From Bacillota bacterium (GTDB lineage Bacteria; Bacillota; Clostridia; Lachnospirales; Lachnospiraceae): a stretch of 64,000 nucleotides of DNA. Below the pieces are notes generated by a model, which saw only the letters and a program-made list of their open reading frames with translations, was not told where the DNA came from and made no database searches. Position numbers and translations under genes: made by a program. Each line of letters starts with the position of its first letter. Position 1 is the stretch's first letter. Shown here one piece after another: positions 63,511 through 64,000 of this stretch. The stretch spans positions 14,217-78,216 of the forward strand of contig JAEWPN010000039.1 of assembly GCA_023399455.1 (NCBI GenBank). The letters are read 5' to 3'.

Positions 63511-63585
63511 ATGTGTTTAAATTTAAGTAGCTGTTCCGAGTTATATAAAGCTATATGTCAGTATTTAAGCTTAGGTTGTCAATAA
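63511..63585 (+). CDS. Four-cysteine 24-residue peptide, copy 1
   Basis: ATG follows AAGGAGG at 8 bp, an ideal site. The peptide opens MCLNLSSCSELYKAIC and ends YLSLGCQ, with Cys at 2, 8, 16 and 23. The middle (SELYKAICQYL) could form an amphipathic helix. There is no classical signal or GG leader. The ORF is far too short for automatic gene finders but has its own leader and terminator. A signalling, antimicrobial or regulatory peptide are all possible; no family is recognised. Confidence 0.75.
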   Translation: MCLNLSSCSELYKAICQYLSLGCQ

Positions 63586-63590
63586 AAAGC

Positions 63591-63624
63591 ATGGCCTGGA
63601 TGAATGTCCGGGCCATATTTTTTT
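63591..63624 (+). terminator. Terminator of peptide gene 1
   Basis: ATGGCCTGGA pairs with TCCGGGCCAT around TGAATG, then ATTTTTTT, five bases after the peptide stop. Confidence 0.9.
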
Positions 63625-63749
63625 ATTTAAAAGTTTTTTACCATTTATCTCCTATTGCGTAAATATTACAGAATTGTTACAATCTATTTGTAATCAGTTA
63701 ATACGAATAAAACAAAATAAACAAAATAAGCAATAAGGAGGACGAAACT

Positions 63750-63824
63750 ATGTGTTTAAATTTAAGTAGCTGTTCCGAGTTATATAAAGCTATATGTCAG
63801 TATTTAAACTTAGGTTGTCAATAA
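63750..63824 (+). CDS. Four-cysteine 24-residue peptide, copy 2
   Basis: It is identical to copy 1 except for Ser-to-Asn at residue 20 (YLNLGCQ). It has the same AAGGAGG spacing and the same four cysteines. Its own upstream repeats and terminator make it an independent transcription unit. The next gene is convergent, so this peptide is not the leader of a downstream operon. Confidence 0.75.
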   Translation: MCLNLSSCSELYKAICQYLNLGCQ

Positions 63825-63830
63825 AAACAT

Positions 63831-63860
63831 GGCCCGGATGAATGTCCGGGCTGTTTTTTT
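63831..63860 (+). terminator. Terminator of peptide gene 2
   Basis: GCCCGGA pairs with TCCGGGC around TGAATG, then TGTTTTTTT. Confidence 0.88.
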
Positions 63861-63891
63861 ATCTTATAGGATCAGGGTGTCAAAAGGTCCT

Positions 63892-64000
63892 TTATAAATA
63901 CATTCTGGTCAATATGACCAAAACAAAAAGAATGACTGCGCCTATGTAAATATTTAGAAGTTCTTTCTCTGGATATTTGTTTTCTGTTATGTTTGGCGCG
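63892..64000 (-). CDS. C-terminal membrane tail of a gene continuing past the right edge (partial)
   Basis: On the minus strand an open frame enters from the edge and ends at TAA 63894-63892. The 35 visible residues read APNITENKYPEKELLNIYIG and then a hydrophobic segment AVILFVLVILTRMYL. This looks like a C-terminal membrane anchor. Nothing more can be said about the protein. Confidence 0.5.
   Translation of the reverse strand, partial: APNITENKYPEKELLNIYIGAVILFVLVILTRMYL

Larger units (their letters stand above)
63400..63855 (+). repeat. Two tandem ~239-bp units, each a complete mini-gene
   Basis: Both units begin TTACCATTTATCTCCTATTG (63400-63419 and 63638-63657). Each contains a leader with ATTGTTACAAT, the same AATAAGGAGGACGAAACT ribosome site, a 24-codon ORF and a G/C-rich terminator. 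The ATGs are 239 bp apart. The coding parts differ by a single base; leaders and loops differ more, which suggests selection on the peptide. Confidence 0.95.

Noticed and set aside
63511-63860. Cysteine-rich leader peptide of an attenuator for a downstream cysteine operon
   Set aside because: Each ORF is followed by its own terminator, the unit is duplicated, and the next gene is convergent, so there is nothing downstream to attenuate.
1-64000. Prophage, integrative element, intact transposase or CRISPR array
   Set aside because: No integrase, transposase, phage structural genes, spaced direct repeats or Cas proteins were found anywhere in the window.

Overview
The window looks like a chromosomal segment of a low-to-mid GC Gram-positive anaerobe of the class Clostridia, most likely a gut-type Lachnospiraceae. 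The signs are strong AGGAGG ribosome binding sites, a single-chain clostridial-type FGAM synthase, a T-box leader, a sporulation-type sigma-H, two ABC sugar importers without their own ATPase, ferredoxin-tailed aldo/keto reductases and FeoAB. I see no prophage, CRISPR array, rRNA operon or intact insertion sequence.

Layout. 1-7485: tail of a DUF418-like membrane protein, an OmpR/EnvZ-type two-component system, and convergently a serine hydrolase plus an FtsX-type ABC exporter. 7486-11203: accessory-looking stretch with a structured, poorly coding locus, a decayed cold-shock gene, a YfcE-type phosphoesterase, a 49-residue DUF3006 protein, an ArsR-MATE operon with a 12-4-12 palindrome, and tRNA-Trp. 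11280-20556: maltodextrin locus (LacI regulator, 4-alpha-glucanotransferase, binding lipoprotein, two permeases, surface alpha-amylase, HAD phosphatase). 20525-24705: VanZ-like protein, a large cyclic-nucleotide-domain protein, an unknown protein and a TetR regulator. 24902-35967: purL, carA-carB, queH, argS. 36120-36274: tRNA-Val and tRNA-Met. 36616-45436: feoB/feoA beside a wrecked DtxR-type regulator, a MerR regulator overlapping a serine hydrolase, a C39-like protein with a probable frameshift, two [4Fe-4S] aldo/keto reductases and small oddities. 45554-53642: YesM/YesN two-component system, ABC sugar importer and a cytoplasmic GH32-like hydrolase. 53889-63394: housekeeping genes ispF, a GNAT protein, hflX, cysE-cysS-mrnC under a tRNA-Cys T-box, rlmB, an SGNH hydrolase with SGN repeats, and sigH.

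63400-63860 is the most unusual part. It holds two tandem ~239-bp units directly behind sigH. Each has its own upstream direct repeats, perfect Shine-Dalgarno, a 24-codon ORF for a four-cysteine peptide, and a Rho-independent terminator. The two peptides differ by one residue. I know of no family that matches them, and they are the best candidate here for an undescribed system.

How the parts work together. The amylase lipoprotein should cut starch outside the cell, the binding protein and permeases import maltodextrin (the ATPase must come from elsewhere), and MalQ processes it under LacI-type control. YesM/YesN probably senses and induces the second importer, whose cargo the GH32-like enzyme would hydrolyse inside the cell. 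cysE and cysS are jointly tuned to uncharged tRNA-Cys. Several genes carry small lesions (csp, dtxR-like, C39-like), suggesting recent decay in accessory parts of the segment.
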